A stretch of 6,882 nt of DNA from Bacillota bacterium (lineage in GTDB: Bacteria > Bacillota > Clostridia > Peptostreptococcales > Acidaminobacteraceae): NCBI GenBank assembly GCA_023443345.1, contig JAEZUZ010000087.1, positions 1 to 6,882 on the forward strand, given 5' to 3'. How positions within the stretch are numbered: the stretch's first letter is position 1; each line of letters begins with the position of its first letter. Both the position numbers and the translations under genes were made by a program. The notes beneath the pieces are model-generated. The model had not been told where the DNA came from. It searched no databases and saw nothing but the letters and a program-made list of their open reading frames with translations. This document shows positions 4,706 through 6,882 of the stretch, piece after piece.

Positions 4706-6882
4706 TTGATACTTGAACAAATTTCTATAAAGGGCTTTAAATCATTTGCTCATCCAACCAATATAAAGTTTATAAATGGAGTAACTTGTATTGTTGGACC
4801 TAATGGTTGTGGAAAGAGCAATATAACAGATGCAATACAGTGGGTCTTAGGTGAACAGAGTTCTAAACACTTAAGAACTAAAAAAATGCAAGATGTAATA
4901 TTTAATGGAACAGATCAAAAGAGCGCACATCATTATGCAGAAGTTGTGCTTACTTTTCGTAGAAAAAATCCTTCTAAAGAAGAAAAACAATTTATAGATA
5001 TAAAGAGAGTCATATACAGAAATGGTGAATCTAAATATTTTCTTGACAATGAAGTTGTAAGACTTAAGGATATCAGACAACTTATAATGGACACAGGAAT
5101 AGGTATTCAAGGCTATTCAATCATAGGACAGGGAAATATTGAAGATATATTAAGTGATTCAAAGTTTAATAGGAGAAAGATTTTTGAAGAAGCATCAGGG
5201 ATAAGCTATCTTCAATATCAAAAACAGGAAAGCTCAAGAAAGTTAGAAAAAGTAGAATTAAATTTATTGAGAATTGAAGATATCTTTAATAACCTTAAAA
5301 AGAGGATATCTCCTCTAAAAAGGGAAGCAGAGAGAGCTGTTGAATATTTAGATATTACTCAGAAGATAAAATCAATAGAAGTAAAAAAAGCTATTGAAGA
5401 TGAAACAAAATATAGTAATAAGTTAAAAAGTATAGATTTCGAACTTACAGAATTAAAGAGAAAAGATAGTGAAATAACTCTTGGGTTAGAAGATTTAATA
5501 GAGAAGAAAAAATCAAGCCTCTCTAGGCATAGCGAACTTGAAAGTTCTCTTATTGAAACTCAAGAATATCTCAACGAATTAGTCAATAAAAAGAACTATA
5601 GTGAAAGTGAGCTTAGAAATTTTTATAAGCAAATATATGAATTAGATATAAAGAAAGAATACTTAAATAAGGATATTTCAGATTCAGAGAAATTAATAGA
5701 AGAATATCAAGCTACTATTCAAGAAAAAAATTCTTATTTGAAAGATTCAACTAAAGAGTTAGAAAAGTTAAATTTTGAGAAAAATAAGAAAAATGAATTT
5801 ATAAATCTTCATAGAGAATTGCAGAAGAAAAATGTAGATAGAAGACATATGGCTTTAAATTTAGAGAGTGAAATAAAAAATTTAGAGTCACAAATAGAAG
5901 TATATACTCAGCAAATTTCTATGACAGAGACACTTATAAGGGATAAAAGCGAGTCCCTTGATTTAAATGTTGAAAAAGATGAATTTGATTTTAGTTTTGA
6001 AAAAAAGAGAATAGAAAAAAGTATAAAAGATCTTGAAGAATTATTGAGATCAAGTGCAGAAGAATTTGAAAAGAACAATACATCTACATTTAGATTAAGA
6101 CAAAAATTAACAGATTCTCAAAGAGAATTAGTTGAGTTAAATAGTAAAATTCAAATTTTAAAACACTATGACAATTCTCCGATAAAAACATCATATCTCT
6201 ATGAAGAATTAATGTCATCTAAATATTCTAAGCATATTCTAGGCAGAGTTATAGATTTAATAGAAGTAGAAGATAAATATTCAAAAGCCATAGAGGCAGC
6301 AATTGGAGGATCATCATATAACATTGTTGTTGATTCAATAGAAAATTTAAAAGAAATTACAAATTATATCAGAGAGAGAAAACTTGGTAGAGCAACATTT
6401 TTGCCGCTTGACAACTTAACAATCTACAGAGATTTAGTTGTAAAAGACAGTAGGATAGAAGGGACTGCTAGCAATCTTATAAATTATCCAGACAATGTCA
6501 AAAATGCTATTAAATATCTACTATCTAATGTCTTAATAGCTAAAGATATAGATAATGCTATAGAGTTCTCAAAGGATTCTAAATTATCTGCAAGAATAGT
6601 TACTTTAGATGGTGATGTAGTGCAGATTAAAGGAAGAGTTACAGCTGGAGTAAATAAGAAAAACCAAGAAAGTATCTATGAATTAATTAATAGAATTAAG
6701 ACACTTGAAACTGATAGAAAAAAATTAAAAGAAGAAATTGATAAATTAAACTTAGAGTTAGAGAAGTCTCAAGAACTTACGAGTATTTCTCAATCTAAAG
6801 TTGTAGAAATAAATGAGAAGATATCTCTATTTAAACAGGAATTATCTTCTGTTGAAATGCAAGAACAAACTACTTTAGATAA
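4706..6882 (+). CDS. smc: Chromosome segregation ATPase SMC, N-terminal 725 residues
   Basis: The frame is open from TTG at 4706 to the right edge (725 complete codons of about 1,180 expected). An in-frame TAG at 4694-4696 leaves TTG as the only standard start, and its product MILEQISIKGFKSF aligns with known SMC starts; a weak AGGG site lies at 4695-4698. The N-terminal ATPase half has Walker A GPNGCGKSN (31-39), the arginine-bearing LR (56-57), MQDVIFNGTD (61-70) and the Q-loop IIGQG (Q142). A long coiled coil runs from about 165 to 500. The hinge (about 510-650) shows LGRVIDLIEV, AIGGSSYNIVV and RATFLPL. The second coil begins after that; the signature motif and Walker B lie outside the window. 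SMC works with ScpA and ScpB to organise the chromosome. The usual hinge GGSMTGG-like motif is altered, and the common TGxGxxGYS block has isoleucine (TGIGIQGYS). Confidence 0.97.
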   Translation, partial: MILEQISIKGFKSFAHPTNIKFINGVTCIVGPNGCGKSNITDAIQWVLGEQSSKHLRTKKMQDVIFNGTDQKSAHHYAEVVLTFRRKNPSKEEKQFIDIKRVIYRNGESKYFLDNEVVRLKDIRQLIMDTGIGIQGYSIIGQGNIEDILSDSKFNRRKIFEEASGISYLQYQKQESSRKLEKVELNLLRIEDIFNNLKKRISPLKREAERAVEYLDITQKIKSIEVKKAIEDETKYSNKLKSIDFELTELKRKDSEITLGLEDLIEKKKSSLSRHSELESSLIETQEYLNELVNKKNYSESELRNFYKQIYELDIKKEYLNKDISDSEKLIEEYQATIQEKNSYLKDSTKELEKLNFEKNKKNEFINLHRELQKKNVDRRHMALNLESEIKNLESQIEVYTQQISMTETLIRDKSESLDLNVEKDEFDFSFEKKRIEKSIKDLEELLRSSAEEFEKNNTSTFRLRQKLTDSQRELVELNSKIQILKHYDNSPIKTSYLYEELMSSKYSKHILGRVIDLIEVEDKYSKAIEAAIGGSSYNIVVDSIENLKEITNYIRERKLGRATFLPLDNLTIYRDLVVKDSRIEGTASNLINYPDNVKNAIKYLLSNVLIAKDIDNAIEFSKDSKLSARIVTLDGDVVQIKGRVTAGVNKKNQESIYELINRIKTLETDRKKLKEEIDKLNLELEKSQELTSISQSKVVEINEKISLFKQELSSVEMQEQTTLD

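Noticed and set aside
5043..5071. TTGACA inside smc as an internal promoter
   Set aside because: The hexamer 17 bp downstream is AAGGAT, a poor -10; the TTGACA encodes LDN in the conserved ATPase region.
6408..6436. TTGACA in the smc hinge region as an internal promoter
   Set aside because: The matching -10 position reads GATTTA, which does not resemble a sigma-A -10.
1..6882. Search for a novel accessory system, CRISPR array, mobile element or structured RNA
   Set aside because: Every stretch over 94 bp is covered by a recognised housekeeping gene, and I saw no spaced repeats, transposase fragments or riboswitch-like leader.

Overview
The window is AT-rich DNA from a low-GC Gram-positive bacterium, most likely an anaerobic member of the Clostridia or Tissierellia. 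The evidence is the gene order, consensus AGGAGG ribosome sites, sigma-A type promoters and the closeness of every protein to Firmicutes families. A Peptoniphilaceae-like host is a guess; nothing here fixes the genus. This is core chromosome: I found no mobile element, CRISPR array, tRNA, rRNA, toxin-antitoxin pair or defence gene.

Layout. From 1 to 1028 on the minus strand lies tmcAL, the tRNA(Met) cytidine acetate ligase, whose C-terminal end is cut off by the window edge. A 61-bp divergent intergenic region carries two extended -10 promoters that face each other inside a near-palindrome. On the plus strand follow ackA (acetate kinase), a 94-bp spacer with a consensus promoter, a yceD/DUF177 gene, rpmF (ribosomal protein L32), a strong intrinsic terminator, plsX (phosphate acyltransferase), rnc (RNase III, overlapping plsX by 14 bp) and smc (chromosome condensation ATPase, starting at TTG and running off the right end). 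No stretch longer than 94 bp lacks a gene.

How the genes fit together. The two genes at the divergent junction both use acetate and ATP: TmcAL to acetylate the wobble base of elongator tRNA(Met), AckA for acetate and acetyl-phosphate interconversion. YceD and L32 are a conserved pair linked to 50S ribosomal subunit formation. PlsX starts phospholipid synthesis, RNase III processes rRNA and other double-stranded RNA, and SMC organises the chromosome. This is a growth-linked housekeeping cluster. Compared with the usual clostridial order, pta is missing beside ackA and acpP is missing between plsX and rnc.

I did not find an undescribed system. The points most worth checking are regulatory: the face-to-face promoters at tmcAL/ackA, a consensus promoter that would make the yceD mRNA leaderless or nearly so, and a terminator abutting the rpmF stop codon that leaves plsX-rnc-smc without an obvious promoter. 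One protein-level oddity is the divergent glycine motif in the SMC hinge.
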